Shown one piece after another: positions 26,180 through 36,140 of a stretch of 64,000 nucleotides of DNA. Source of the stretch: Mesoflavibacter sp037029465 (lineage in GTDB: Bacteria > Bacteroidota > Bacteroidia > Flavobacteriales > Flavobacteriaceae); contig NZ_JAYMEM010000029.1 in NCBI RefSeq assembly GCF_037029465.1, forward strand, positions 1 to 64,000. Reading direction: 5' to 3'. Every line of letters begins with the position of its first letter. Position 1 is the stretch's first letter. The translations under genes were made by a program, and so were the position numbers. The notes below the pieces were generated by a model that saw only the letters and a list, made by a program, of their open reading frames with translations, was not told the origin of the DNA and did not search any database.

Positions 26180-28000
26180 TTATACCAACCATTGTGTTAG
26201 TGTCTTACCATCACAAGTCATAGCGTTTTTTAAATCTTCAACATTGATCTCTGCTAATCCTTTTTCTTTATAAGTTGGATTTATGGCTTTAGATATCCAT
26301 TCTAAATCATATGGTCCTTTTAAAATATTGTCCAATCTATCTCCAGGCTTATACGACTCGATAGGTGTACCTGTGCTTTTGGCAAAATCAATCGTTTCTC
26401 TAGTCCACAGGTTAAATGAGAACTTCGTAGATGTAAAGGAAATTGTTCTATTATTATTCACCTTATAAACGTTTTCGACAACAACAACTTCTGCTGTATA
26501 AGAAATATCGGGTAAGTCTATTTGGAATGTTTTATTTTTTTCAAGTACAATATCCTTTATTGGTAGCTGAAGATTTTGTAATTCATCAATAACTTTAAAT
26601 CCATCTTCTATATCATTTTTATAAATGGGGCTTTTAATATCATCGTGCGACATTGGATTAAATAGAATTGATTTATAAATTTTTATACTATCAATTAATT
26701 GAATTGGAACTTCTACTTCTATATCTGAATAATATAATCTTAACCTATCAATCATAGTGTCCAATTTTAAGGGCTTTAATGAACCGTTTTTTTCTTCACT
26801 ATGCGTATAGGTTCTAGGAAGTTTGTCTCTTAACGTTTTTTCTAAAACCTTTCTTAAATAGTTTCCAGCAGCAGGAAAATCATAAGCATCAAAATAATCT
26901 TTTGCTTTTTTTAAATCCTCTTTTTCATTATCAATTATAGCCGGACCATTAGTCCCCTTGTAAAACTCCAGAAACTTCCAATCGGTTAATTGAAGCTTTG
27001 CTACTTCATACCAGTGCCTGTCATAAGTGGTAATGAAAATTTGAAATTCTTGAAACTCTGGTTCTTTTAAAAGCTTTATTAATTTTAAACGATGCTCATT
27101 ATCTAAACCTATTAGTATATCATCTAAAAACAGAATTTTAATATCTTTTGAAAAACTTGATTGCCGTACTATTGCCCCTAAAAATATACTAATAGCAATA
27201 GCTGATAGTTTTGCTTCATTTAATGAAAAATGAGGATAATGAGTATCTAAAGAAGTTCCATTAGAAGAAATTAGTAATGCTATTTTCGGTTTAGTTAATT
27301 CTCCTCTATGATCAACATTTATTCGATGTCTTAAAAAATTTATTTCTAAACCAGGAATTAAAGTGTCTAGAATTTTATTTACTACTGGCCCCAAATAATC
27401 ACTACCTCCTGTAAAAAACAATCTATCTAGTGCATTATTAAAAATAATAGCTTTTTCTTCTACAGCCTTACGTTTTTTAGTAGCGTGATAATATTTACCA
27501 CTTCCGTATGGAATCTTACTTTCTGCTAATAAATCCACCCACAATTTACCAAGCTCTATACCTCCTGTAACTGTTTGAGATTTATAATGTTTTAATACTC
27601 CTTTAACTACTAAATCAAAAATATTAAGTTCATTATCCAACTTTACATTATGAACTCCCAAAAGATGCTTATAAGTCACGAAGCTTTTTAGACGATTTGC
27701 ATCTATTATACTTGGAATATTTGTGTTTCTTCCAGATTCGGACAATGAATTAGTAGTATTATTATCAAATTCAACCTTAATTGAACAATCGGCTTGACCA
27801 TCATTCAAATAAAGGTTGCGCAAATCTGACATTTTGATATTTTCTACACTAGATTGAAAAAAATCTTTTAAAGCATAATATACTGAACTCTTACCACTAC
27901 CGTTTTCTCCATAAATAAATACATTTTTACCACCAACTTTAATATCTTCTGAACGTTGAAATGCTTTGTATTTGTTTATTGAAATATTTTTAATTTTCAT
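26180..28000 (-). CDS. SMC/RecF-like ATPase of the McrBC operon
   Basis: A 606-aa ATPase. Walker A GENGSGKSS at 31-39. A split ATPase core follows with a central insertion; a degenerate signature region is near LNEAKLSAIA (260-269), and Walker B ILFLDD with the D-loop-like GLDNEHR lies at 289-303. A C-terminal helical part begins at AKDYFDAYDFPAAGNYLRKV, like the tails of RloA/RloC-type ATPases, in which HEPN-like modules occur. It overlaps mcrC by 4 bp (ATGA). Role inferred: a third effector or sensor of this restriction system. No nuclease motif is evident to me. Confidence 0.85.
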   Translation of the reverse strand: MKIKNISINKYKAFQRSEDIKVGGKNVFIYGENGSGKSSVYYALKDFFQSSVENIKMSDLRNLYLNDGQADCSIKVEFDNNTTNSLSESGRNTNIPSIIDANRLKSFVTYKHLLGVHNVKLDNELNIFDLVVKGVLKHYKSQTVTGGIELGKLWVDLLAESKIPYGSGKYYHATKKRKAVEEKAIIFNNALDRLFFTGGSDYLGPVVNKILDTLIPGLEINFLRHRINVDHRGELTKPKIALLISSNGTSLDTHYPHFSLNEAKLSAIAISIFLGAIVRQSSFSKDIKILFLDDILIGLDNEHRLKLIKLLKEPEFQEFQIFITTYDRHWYEVAKLQLTDWKFLEFYKGTNGPAIIDNEKEDLKKAKDYFDAYDFPAAGNYLRKVLEKTLRDKLPRTYTHSEEKNGSLKPLKLDTMIDRLRLYYSDIEVEVPIQLIDSIKIYKSILFNPMSHDDIKSPIYKNDIEDGFKVIDELQNLQLPIKDIVLEKNKTFQIDLPDISYTAEVVVVENVYKVNNNRTISFTSTKFSFNLWTRETIDFAKSTGTPIESYKPGDRLDNILKGPYDLEWISKAINPTYKEKGLAEINVEDLKNAMTCDGKTLTQWLV

Positions 28001-29250
28001 ACTATCACTTTTGTTGGAATCTTAACACCTATTTTATAGAAATTCTCAAATTGATTTATTGGATTTAGAAAAAGTCTAGCATCAAGGTTCTCTAAAATAT
28101 CACAAGTTTGGTCCGGATATACTATTAAACAATTTAATAATGTTGAATGCCATAATTCTTTATTTATTTTGGTTTTAGCAAGTGTTTTTTTGTCTCTTGC
28201 ATATCCACTTAACTGCCTAATATCATCAATTTCGTAATTATTATTCACATATAAATTCTTGTATTTAGCATCAATTACTAGTTCTTTACCTTCAGTTATT
28301 CGTAGATAATCTAACTCTCCATAATTTGCACTGAATTGAAAGACTATATCTTTACGACCAAATTTTTCTTTTAATATACCTAACACATAAAACTCAAATA
28401 GTTTAGGCATATCTATCCAATACGGGTAGACACCTACTTCTTGAGTATTAGAGATTGAATTTATATTATAACCAAACCTTTTAATGATCATTTTAGCTAA
28501 TTCTAGACCTCTATTGTATTCCGGAAAAAAATTATCGTTTTTAAAATGCTTAATTTCAGATATTGATATACTTGAATTTACTGTTTTAAATGCTGGCGAT
28601 ATGTAGTTAATTAATGGTTCAAACTTATTTTCTAGGGTATTGAATGTCTTTAAATATTTAATTGAAAATATTAATGCTTTTTTTAAAATTCGATTTTCAG
28701 GACTATCAACACCAAATTCTTCAAATGAACAGTAGGTAGATAGATTCTTATTTCTAAACAGGTTTTGCTTAATGGTTTTAGAGACTAATATTTTACCTCT
28801 TACATTCCCGTAAATATTTTGTTCGACTTTATAATAGCTCTTCCTCAACCCTTTTTTTACTATAATAGAAAGCAACTGTAAAAAACTTACAATAATTAAC
28901 GGTGTAATTAAGTCTTGATCTTGTTTAACTTTTATAGGTTTAGCATCTAGATCAACATAAAACAAATCTTTACCAAAACTAGCCATTTCAGGATGTTGCA
29001 TCCCTTTTGATAACATTGACAGGTAATTGATTTTAGTTGTTTCTGTATCTAATTTAGGTGTTACATTTAGAATATTTTGAGTTGATCCTAACCTAGAAAT
29101 ACCTATAAAATAACCTGTTTTAAAAAAACCTTTTTCAAGATTAATTTCTTCTACTAATTGATTTGGATTCTTTAATAAGTCGATTAACTCCTCTTCGCTT
29201 AAGTCATAGGAATATGAATGCTCTTTAATATGTATTTTTTTTGCATTCAT
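27997..29250 (-). CDS. mcrC: McrC-like nuclease subunit
   Basis: A 417-aa protein. The N-terminal DUF2357-like/McrC region interacts with McrB. The PD-(D/E)xK nuclease motif is at Asp314 (ANYGELDYL) and Asp327-x-Lys329 (LVIDAKYKN), with the downstream Gln-Tyr in QLSGYAR. It should cut DNA when driven by McrB translocation. It overlaps mcrB by one base (TAATG) and the following ATPase gene by four, so all are translated from one mRNA. Confidence 0.93.
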   Translation of the reverse strand: MNAKKIHIKEHSYSYDLSEEELIDLLKNPNQLVEEINLEKGFFKTGYFIGISRLGSTQNILNVTPKLDTETTKINYLSMLSKGMQHPEMASFGKDLFYVDLDAKPIKVKQDQDLITPLIIVSFLQLLSIIVKKGLRKSYYKVEQNIYGNVRGKILVSKTIKQNLFRNKNLSTYCSFEEFGVDSPENRILKKALIFSIKYLKTFNTLENKFEPLINYISPAFKTVNSSISISEIKHFKNDNFFPEYNRGLELAKMIIKRFGYNINSISNTQEVGVYPYWIDMPKLFEFYVLGILKEKFGRKDIVFQFSANYGELDYLRITEGKELVIDAKYKNLYVNNNYEIDDIRQLSGYARDKKTLAKTKINKELWHSTLLNCLIVYPDQTCDILENLDARLFLNPINQFENFYKIGVKIPTKVIV

Positions 29251-31229
29251 TAAAAATTACTTGACAATAACTCGTTTATATCCTCTTCTGCTGAAGGTAA
29301 CAGAATCCCATCATTAATATATTCTTTTAATAATGGTATAACTTCATACTTTGTCTTGTAATACAGGTCTTTTCCTTCGACAAGAAAATAACTATGACCT
29401 ACTTGAATATCATCTACATTAAATTCAGGCGAAATGTTGTTTTTTACAATATTTCTAATAATATTGAATATATTTTTAGACTCTATATTAGTTATTACCT
29501 CATCATTTACTGGCACTGGTACAAATGTAAATCTTCTACGTATTGCATAATCTAAATGGCTTACACTTCTGTCTGCTGTATTCATAGTACCAATAACATA
29601 CAAATTATGAGGTATTGTTATACCATAACCCTGTTCTGTTTTGTACATACTATTCACCATTTTACCCCTATATTCCAAAGCATAAATTAACTCACCTAAC
29701 ACACTGTTTAAGTTAGCCCTATTAATTTCATCTATAATTAGCACATAAGCTTTGTCTTGGTTATCTGGTTTAGCAGCTTCGTAAGCCATTTGCCCAAGAA
29801 TTTTATTTTCAACATCGTACGATATTTTTTCATCAACGACATTTACTTTGACTCCTCTTACAAAATCATCATATGTGTATGATGGATGAAATTGGATAAC
29901 CTCAACATAAGGATTATCTTCTACTTCAGGTTCTTTATTAAACATCTTGTTTTCGATTGCTTCAAGAATCGATATTTCTTTATCTGAAGTTTCATCAGTT
30001 AACCATTCTGCTATTTGTTTGGCTAATCTTGTTTTCCCTGTACCTGGTGGTCCTTGAAGAATTAAATTTTTAAACTTAACTGCTGAATGATTTACCATAG
30101 TTTTTTGTTTATGTCTTATGTAATCTAATATTTTAAAAGTTTCAGGGTAACACTCTTTAAATCTATCTATAGTATTTGCTGTTGCGTGGCTAAAACCATC
30201 CCACTGACCTAACGCAGTAGATTTAATTTTACGGTTATCTTTAACCAACCATATAATCTTAATCCTTAAATCGTCATCATAACCATTGGGTAAGTACTCA
30301 TTATTTACTATTAAACCAATACCTCCCAATCTTTTCGTACCTCTTCTTACAAGCACTATATCTCCTGGTTTATAATCTTGTAAAGGATATTTTGTTTGTT
30401 CATTCAAAAAAGCACTACCTGTATAAACCCCATTATTATTTACAAAATCATCAAAATAGTCGCCTTCGTTTTGTCCCTTTGCATTACTACTTACTTGACA
30501 ATAGGTATTAGAAACCTTTAACTGCTCCCGATTAGTTGTATTAAGTAGGTAATTGAGTAAATTAATTTCATAGTAATAACATCCAGGAAAGTTACTTTTT
30601 AATGTGTTTAACACATCATAGTAAGGCTTTATGCCATCTTCTTCAATCTGTGAGGAAATTAGTTTTAAATCATCTAATGGGTCAACGGGAAGCTTATTCA
30701 TTTGAGTATCAAATGGTATATACTCTTTAGGATTTATCAAAAACATTGCTTGTGTTAGCTTTGTAACACCAACATTTTTGAGTGCCAATACTTTTAAAAA
30801 ATCATCATTTTTTATTTCTTCTCCATCATAGACTTGACAAAATAAATTCCATAAACAATCATTTCCAATATTTGCACCTTCGCTATCTACATATTGCCCG
30901 TTAAAAAAAAACAGACTTTTCGTATTGGGCGTAGGCGTTGGAAAAGTGAAATCGGTTGGTAAATCTTCTTCTAAACTACAAACCTCTTTAATGCTTTCAA
31001 AAATATATTTTCTTTGATTTTTTGTGTTTTTTTGAGCTATAGTATAGATGATTGAAAACGGATCTGTTATAGAGTAATTTAATATTGCTGTGCCCTCTTC
31101 AAATAGTTCTGTAGCAAGATTAAATAATATATTATTGCGGCTATCCTTGTCTTTACTAATTTCAAGCATTTTAAAAGCTACAGCTTTAAAATATGGTATC
31201 CAATCGTAATAGGTAATTTTAGATTTCAT
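29250..31229 (-). CDS. mcrB: McrB-like AAA+ GTPase with PUA/EVE-like reader domain
   Basis: A 659-aa protein. The N-terminal 1-235 is helical, with KNVGVTKLTQAMFLINP around 151-167, seen in McrB-like proteins. About 283-345 a PUA/EVE-like module (KPGDIVLVRRGTKRLGGIGL) could read modified bases. The AAA+ core has Walker A GPPGTGKT at 393-400, Walker B VLIIDEINRAN at 496-506 and the McrB signature MNTADRS at 549-555, followed by DYAIRRRF. This is the motor/recognition subunit of a modification-dependent restriction system. First gene of a four-gene operon; 191 bp of repeat-bearing DNA separates it from the methylase cluster. Confidence 0.93.
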   Translation of the reverse strand: MKSKITYYDWIPYFKAVAFKMLEISKDKDSRNNILFNLATELFEEGTAILNYSITDPFSIIYTIAQKNTKNQRKYIFESIKEVCSLEEDLPTDFTFPTPTPNTKSLFFFNGQYVDSEGANIGNDCLWNLFCQVYDGEEIKNDDFLKVLALKNVGVTKLTQAMFLINPKEYIPFDTQMNKLPVDPLDDLKLISSQIEEDGIKPYYDVLNTLKSNFPGCYYYEINLLNYLLNTTNREQLKVSNTYCQVSSNAKGQNEGDYFDDFVNNNGVYTGSAFLNEQTKYPLQDYKPGDIVLVRRGTKRLGGIGLIVNNEYLPNGYDDDLRIKIIWLVKDNRKIKSTALGQWDGFSHATANTIDRFKECYPETFKILDYIRHKQKTMVNHSAVKFKNLILQGPPGTGKTRLAKQIAEWLTDETSDKEISILEAIENKMFNKEPEVEDNPYVEVIQFHPSYTYDDFVRGVKVNVVDEKISYDVENKILGQMAYEAAKPDNQDKAYVLIIDEINRANLNSVLGELIYALEYRGKMVNSMYKTEQGYGITIPHNLYVIGTMNTADRSVSHLDYAIRRRFTFVPVPVNDEVITNIESKNIFNIIRNIVKNNISPEFNVDDIQVGHSYFLVEGKDLYYKTKYEVIPLLKEYINDGILLPSAEEDINELLSSNF

Positions 31230-31278
31230 TATTGTTTATTCCCTTATTTACTCCCTCACTTATTCCCTCAATTTACAT

Positions 31279-31444
31279 TGAGCCGATATTGAGCCCTTTA
31301 TTATTTCTTTTTTGAGTCCATTATGAGCCCTTATAAAATACTTGAACCCCCTAATTCCACTACTGTTTCGAATATATTCGGTTTAAGCCTATATAAAAAT
31401 GAGCCCTTATTATTTGTTTGTTATGAGCCGATATTGAGCCCTTT
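31279..31444. repeat. Duplicated tail repeats between the two defence clusters
   Basis: A 21-bp direct repeat starting TGAGCCGATATTGAGCCC occurs at 31279-31299 and 31424-31444. The second copy forms the last codons (LKGLNIGS) of the AlbA-type gene. Further GAGCCC pieces lie between. Short TTATTCCCT repeats are at 31233-31275. Confidence 0.8.
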
Positions 31445-32758
31445 TAAAACATAGGCTGTACCCACGCCTGTTGTTCCTATTTTTTCTAAATACACTTCTT
31501 CTAGCTCGTTTAAATATCTGGTTGCCGTTGCTTTACTTACGTCACATATTTTTTGAACTTCTGAATTGGTAATTTCTCCAAATTCTTGAACGTGCAAGAC
31601 AATCTTTCGCAATTCTTCTTTGAGCCCTTTAGCTTTTAAACTTTGGTCGGAAAATCTAATTAATTCCACTTGAAAATCTGGTGGTGTATTAGAAAATATG
31701 GGTGGTGCTATTTTATGTGCTTTACAGGCATTAATTATCTTGATGGTTCCACGTCCCCAAGATTCAATATAACCTGCTCTAAATAGCGTATTGGCAATAT
31801 CTGGATTGAATGGTTTGGAAGGATGTTTTTGTGTTAGTCTATCTACCGTCCAATTGGCAGGTAATTGCCCTTCGTTCCAAAATATAATTTTATCACTGTA
31901 CACACTTATTTGAATGGGTATGCCACTACTGTAATCTTTATGGGCTATGGCATTGAGTAATGCTTCACGAACCGCATCTTGCGGAAAGGCATAGGTTTCT
32001 TCACGAACACCATTGTTATATGTGATTTCGGCTTTGTCGTATTTTGTTTTTAATAGGTCTAATGCTTCTTCGGCTTGTTCTAATAAATTTCCTTTTACCT
32101 CATCTTGGTATTTTAAGTCGTCATCGCTTTCAAAAAAGCCGATTTTAATGTATGCTCCTGTAACGTATTTTTCTGGATTGGGATGAAACAACAATACAGC
32201 TGCCCGTTTTAGCATTTTTTCATCTTCAAGATATAAATGTAAACCTTCTAATAGTTCTTGATTTGTACCTTGTAAATCTTCGGGTTCTAAACGTTTACTT
32301 TTTGATGCTTTATTCCGAAAAAAATCAAAGGTTCTTTCTTTTAAATCTTCTACCGAAATATTAGGTACAGGTACACCATCCCATTTTTTTCCCTGACGCT
32401 CCAATAAAAACTTGGTTAATGCAGCTCCTTTTAACTCTTGTAGGGTACTGCCAGAACGGTAATAGTATTTGCCACGTAAACTGATAGGAAAAGGATAAGC
32501 TTCTACCACAATTTCGAGATAATCATTACCATCTTTAGTGTGTAGGTTTACATCTACCATTAAACCTAAAATATCCCGAGCTTGGTTAGGTATGTCTTCC
32601 AACAATTTTTTGGCATTTGATAAATGCTTGGTATTACCCTTATCGTCTATACCAATATACAATGTACCGCCTTGTGCATTGGCAAAACCACAAACCCATT
32701 TAAAGTACTCGTCTCGCCAAGACTCTTTCCATTCTATATTTTGTGATTCTTTACTCAT
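31421..32758 (-). CDS. Schlafen AlbA_2-type ATP-binding protein with winged helix
   Basis: A 445-aa protein. N-terminal AlbA_2/Schlafen-like domain (1-125; IEWKESW, GFANAQGGTLYIGIDDKG). The C-terminal half carries an HATPase-like fold (REALLNAIAHKDYS near 265, EGQLPANW, WGRGTIKII). A winged helix follows near the end (GEITNSEVQKICDVSKATAT). Such proteins are often annotated as transcriptional regulators or RecG-like. It overlaps the methylase gene by one base, so it is part of the cluster; it may be a regulator or a nucleic-acid-binding effector. The end of the gene contains a sequence repeated in the following intergenic region. Confidence 0.85.
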   Translation of the reverse strand: MSKESQNIEWKESWRDEYFKWVCGFANAQGGTLYIGIDDKGNTKHLSNAKKLLEDIPNQARDILGLMVDVNLHTKDGNDYLEIVVEAYPFPISLRGKYYYRSGSTLQELKGAALTKFLLERQGKKWDGVPVPNISVEDLKERTFDFFRNKASKSKRLEPEDLQGTNQELLEGLHLYLEDEKMLKRAAVLLFHPNPEKYVTGAYIKIGFFESDDDLKYQDEVKGNLLEQAEEALDLLKTKYDKAEITYNNGVREETYAFPQDAVREALLNAIAHKDYSSGIPIQISVYSDKIIFWNEGQLPANWTVDRLTQKHPSKPFNPDIANTLFRAGYIESWGRGTIKIINACKAHKIAPPIFSNTPPDFQVELIRFSDQSLKAKGLKEELRKIVLHVQEFGEITNSEVQKICDVSKATATRYLNELEEVYLEKIGTTGVGTAYVLKGLNIGS

Positions 32759-35700
32759 TATTTTAAAGCTTCTCTAATAATACGTACCTCTTCTATACTG
32801 TCTAGGGTTTCTATAGCAAAACGAACAGGATGGTCTGGGTGATACAACCGCTCGTACTCACTTTGTATAATACCTAACTTTTCTTCTTCACTCATACTAT
32901 CATTTATGGGCTTGAGGTCTGAAAAGTGTTTTAGTATAGATTTGTTGGCGGACTCTATTTTGTCTGGAAAGTATACTTCAAAAATAATTGAGTTACAAAG
33001 GATAAAATAAAAGTCATATAAATTATCAAACGCTTCTTGTGTAAACTCCAAATAATGAGTTAACACAACTAGCTGTTCAATTGATTCAGATGGTAATGGA
33101 ATTTGTCTTAATTGTTCAGGTTTTATATTAACATCAAAAAAATAATATGAAAACCAATAATTGATAACATTTGAATTTATATAACATAAAACTTCTTCTA
33201 ATTTTAGATTACAATTTTCTTTTAGAAGAATATTTGATGTTCCTGTTCCATTAATATGAAAATCTCGGTCAATTGCTGCCTTTATTCTTTGTTTTAAACG
33301 AGGGTTTCTTATGCGCTGTACCAAAATATGAGGTTTCGCATAAATATATTCAGGTCGAGGACGATGTAACCAATCTCCGTACTTTAAATATTCTCCAGCC
33401 CAATTAATTTTAAACATATTTATATCACCTCCATATAGAAGTTTTTTATGAAATTCTGTTTCCTTTTCATTAGATGACCATTCTCTAGGTTGCTTTTTTG
33501 AACCATATGCTATTAAACCTTGCCATACTTCACACACATCATCTAATCTATTTTTTTGTTTTTCAATTTCGATTACAATTTCATTTCTAGGTTTTAAAAT
33601 AATCGAATAATCATTTTTAAGATAGTTCAATTCAATTGATTGAGATAATTTAATGTCACCTGAAACCAAGAGAGTTTTAGGGTTAATATTTTGATTTGAA
33701 ATAATGAAGACAGTTGTATCAACTGTTGCGCTTTTGAAAACATCATATAAAGTTTCTGTTATTAGATATAAATGGTAATCAGATATAATATGTTTTCTTA
33801 GTTTTTTAAAATAGCTCAAACTTGTCCAAGTGTCAGGTGTTATAAAAGTTAGACAGCCAACATTATTAATTATTGTACAAGATTTTTCTATAAAAAATTT
33901 ATAAATCTCATACTTACCTTCAGCAGATATAAAGTTATTTTTAAAAAAGTCTTTATTAGTTTTTATAATTTCTCCATAAGGCGGATTTCCAATCACCACA
34001 TCAAAACCACCTTTTTCACGCCATACTTCAGAAAAAAATAGTTTAAAATCAAAGTCAATCTTGTACCCAGCAAAGGTTTCAGCAGTATCTAACAGTTCTC
34101 GTATTTTTGTGTTAATCTTGTTGCGTAATGTTTTTTTACGTTGCTCATTGGTAACTGCATAGAACTCTTCCTTTAATGTTTCTAACTCTTTTTCAACCTC
34201 TAAATCTCGCATTGTACCATCAGGCATACCTATTAACGAGTTACCACAAACGATTTTATAATCAAGATTTGGTAAAGTTTCTATAGGTTCTAAATCGTCT
34301 TCATCTACTACCAAAGACAGCCATAAACGTAAACGTGCTATATCTATAGCAGAGCGGTCTATATCTACTCCGTAAATACTTTCTTGTATGATATGTTTTT
34401 TTAAGCGGTACACATAACGGCTTTCGCTCACTTCGACTTCGCTCAGTGCAGGCTCGCTTTCTATAAGTTCAAATTTTAGCAGTTTTTCTTTTAAATAATT
34501 GTAGCTTAAATGTGGTTTTAATATTAATTGAGCCGTTACCAACTCGTGCAACAAACCAACAGGAAATGCCCCAGAACCAATAGCTGGGTCGCAAATGCGT
34601 ATTTCGGTTAGTTTTTTATCTATAACATCGGCATTATTACGTACAGTTTCTGGCAATAAGAATTTATAGGTTTTGGTTTCCCCACGTTCTGCCACACGTA
34701 CATCATTTTCTAATGCTAAATGTCCTTCGCGTATGTATTGCTCTATATCTTCTTTGGGTACAATAATTTCATTGGTTTCAGCCTGTATGGTTTGTTGCCC
34801 TGTTTTACCTTGATTTCCAAACATATTTGTTTGGTCATCACCCAATTCTTGGTAAGTGTTATTGTAATTATTTAATGCATTATCTAAATAATGTATTAAA
34901 CTTTCTTGACACATATAGTGTACAATTTCACGAGGTGTATAGAAGGCTCCTTTACTTTTACGTTCTTTAATCTCCAACATATTTTCGAAGACTTTCCCCA
35001 ACATTTCAGGGTCAACCGCTACTTCTTTATCAAGAGGTTCGTCTTCTTTAATGGTAAAGTTGTAACGGTCAAAAACATCTAGGATACCAGTACGCTTTTC
35101 TTCTTTTTCTTCACCACTTCTAAAAAAATCTTGTGGAATTGAAATATTGGCGTTTTGCCAATCGTATTGCGCTTCAAAAAGCCCTCCATTTAAAAATGGA
35201 ATACGACAGTTGAAACGTGGGTAAAACGAATTATCGTTATCACGTTCTTTTGCCAATGCTTCATAGAACAAATATTGTAAATAGTCTTTAAAGAAATTGA
35301 GATTTTCTTGTTGTGCTTTTTCAAATAATTTTTGCACAAAGTGTTTATCGCCATTTCCCCAACGTTCGTTTTTTGGTACACCTAACCACCCTTTTTTCTG
35401 CAAAAAGTATAAGAACACAATTTGGCCTAATAACTTTTTGGTAAAGCCTGACGCATCTAATTGGCTGTCTTGAAAAATGGATAAATCTTGTTTTTCAAAA
35501 TACTCATAGACTTTAATGTATAAGCTTTTGTATTGTTCAAAAAATTCATCGGTTACACGTTCTATACTAAACGCTTTTTCTAACTCTGAAATGGTTGGGT
35601 TATTCGCAATATTTTGTAAAAGCGGTAACAATTGCGTTTTTGCTGTATGTGATTTCTCGTATTTCCCAACCAAAAAGGAATAACGCTTTGCAGGTGTAAA

Positions 35701-36138
35701 CTCCTTACGCATTTTTACTTTTTGCTTTTCTTCATCTAAATAGGATTGATGTTCCATTTTTATAAAAGAAAAACGCCAATCGAACCCATCATCTTCTTTA
35801 GAATAAAAAGCCACTAAAGCATAGTCTTTCTCAAAATTGTTGAGATGCTTAATCACAAAGTTTCTTAATGCTGTTCTTGCTCTTTCCAGTTTAGAAACAT
35901 TTTTTACCTGAACAATCAAGACGTCTAAAGCTTCGCCTTCCGGGTCTATGTATTTACCAATGCGTTTATAGTAGCCTACGTGGTCGCGTTGGTCTTCCCA
36001 AATGGTATTGCCACTATATTTATTCGGTTTTATTTCAAAGTCGTTTAATAAGTTTTGTATGAAGTTTGTAAACTGTGCTTCATCAAACGCATTGTTAAAC
36101 GTTTTATCAATTAGGTTAATAGCTGAATTTTTATCCAT
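32758..36138 (-). CDS. Eco57I-type adenine methyltransferase/restriction-modification protein
   Basis: An 1126-aa protein. The N-terminal 1-170 has EALDVLIVQVKN (70-80), a possible weak PD-(D/E)xK nuclease site. A helical linker with GAFYTPREIV at about 398-407 precedes MTase motif I DPAIGSGAF (517-525), motif II IYGVDIDRSA and catalytic NPPY (718-721). The C-terminal target-recognition part includes KPEQLRQIPLPS. Close to the methylases of type IIG and DISARM/BREX systems. It starts 2 bp after the PLD-helicase gene and overlaps the AlbA-type gene. An in-frame REP unit inserts residues near 560-573, between motifs I and II. Confidence 0.9.
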   Translation of the reverse strand: MDKNSAINLIDKTFNNAFDEAQFTNFIQNLLNDFEIKPNKYSGNTIWEDQRDHVGYYKRIGKYIDPEGEALDVLIVQVKNVSKLERARTALRNFVIKHLNNFEKDYALVAFYSKEDDGFDWRFSFIKMEHQSYLDEEKQKVKMRKEFTPAKRYSFLVGKYEKSHTAKTQLLPLLQNIANNPTISELEKAFSIERVTDEFFEQYKSLYIKVYEYFEKQDLSIFQDSQLDASGFTKKLLGQIVFLYFLQKKGWLGVPKNERWGNGDKHFVQKLFEKAQQENLNFFKDYLQYLFYEALAKERDNDNSFYPRFNCRIPFLNGGLFEAQYDWQNANISIPQDFFRSGEEKEEKRTGILDVFDRYNFTIKEDEPLDKEVAVDPEMLGKVFENMLEIKERKSKGAFYTPREIVHYMCQESLIHYLDNALNNYNNTYQELGDDQTNMFGNQGKTGQQTIQAETNEIIVPKEDIEQYIREGHLALENDVRVAERGETKTYKFLLPETVRNNADVIDKKLTEIRICDPAIGSGAFPVGLLHELVTAQLILKPHLSYNYLKEKLLKFELIESEPALSEVEVSESRYVYRLKKHIIQESIYGVDIDRSAIDIARLRLWLSLVVDEDDLEPIETLPNLDYKIVCGNSLIGMPDGTMRDLEVEKELETLKEEFYAVTNEQRKKTLRNKINTKIRELLDTAETFAGYKIDFDFKLFFSEVWREKGGFDVVIGNPPYGEIIKTNKDFFKNNFISAEGKYEIYKFFIEKSCTIINNVGCLTFITPDTWTSLSYFKKLRKHIISDYHLYLITETLYDVFKSATVDTTVFIISNQNINPKTLLVSGDIKLSQSIELNYLKNDYSIILKPRNEIVIEIEKQKNRLDDVCEVWQGLIAYGSKKQPREWSSNEKETEFHKKLLYGGDINMFKINWAGEYLKYGDWLHRPRPEYIYAKPHILVQRIRNPRLKQRIKAAIDRDFHINGTGTSNILLKENCNLKLEEVLCYINSNVINYWFSYYFFDVNIKPEQLRQIPLPSESIEQLVVLTHYLEFTQEAFDNLYDFYFILCNSIIFEVYFPDKIESANKSILKHFSDLKPINDSMSEEEKLGIIQSEYERLYHPDHPVRFAIETLDSIEEVRIIREALK
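34421..34456 (-). repeat. REP-like unit inserted in frame in the methylase gene
   Basis: On the minus strand the unit encodes the low-complexity peptide SEPALSEVEVSES. It contains GCCTGCACTGAGCGAAGTCG, shared with the intergenic copy at 25258-25280 except for several transitions. The flanking coding frame is intact. Confidence 0.75.
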
Positions 36139-36140
36139 AA

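Noticed and set aside
34421..34456. CRISPR-like or tandem coding repeat
   Set aside because: A single unit, matching an intergenic REP family, with no regular spacing.
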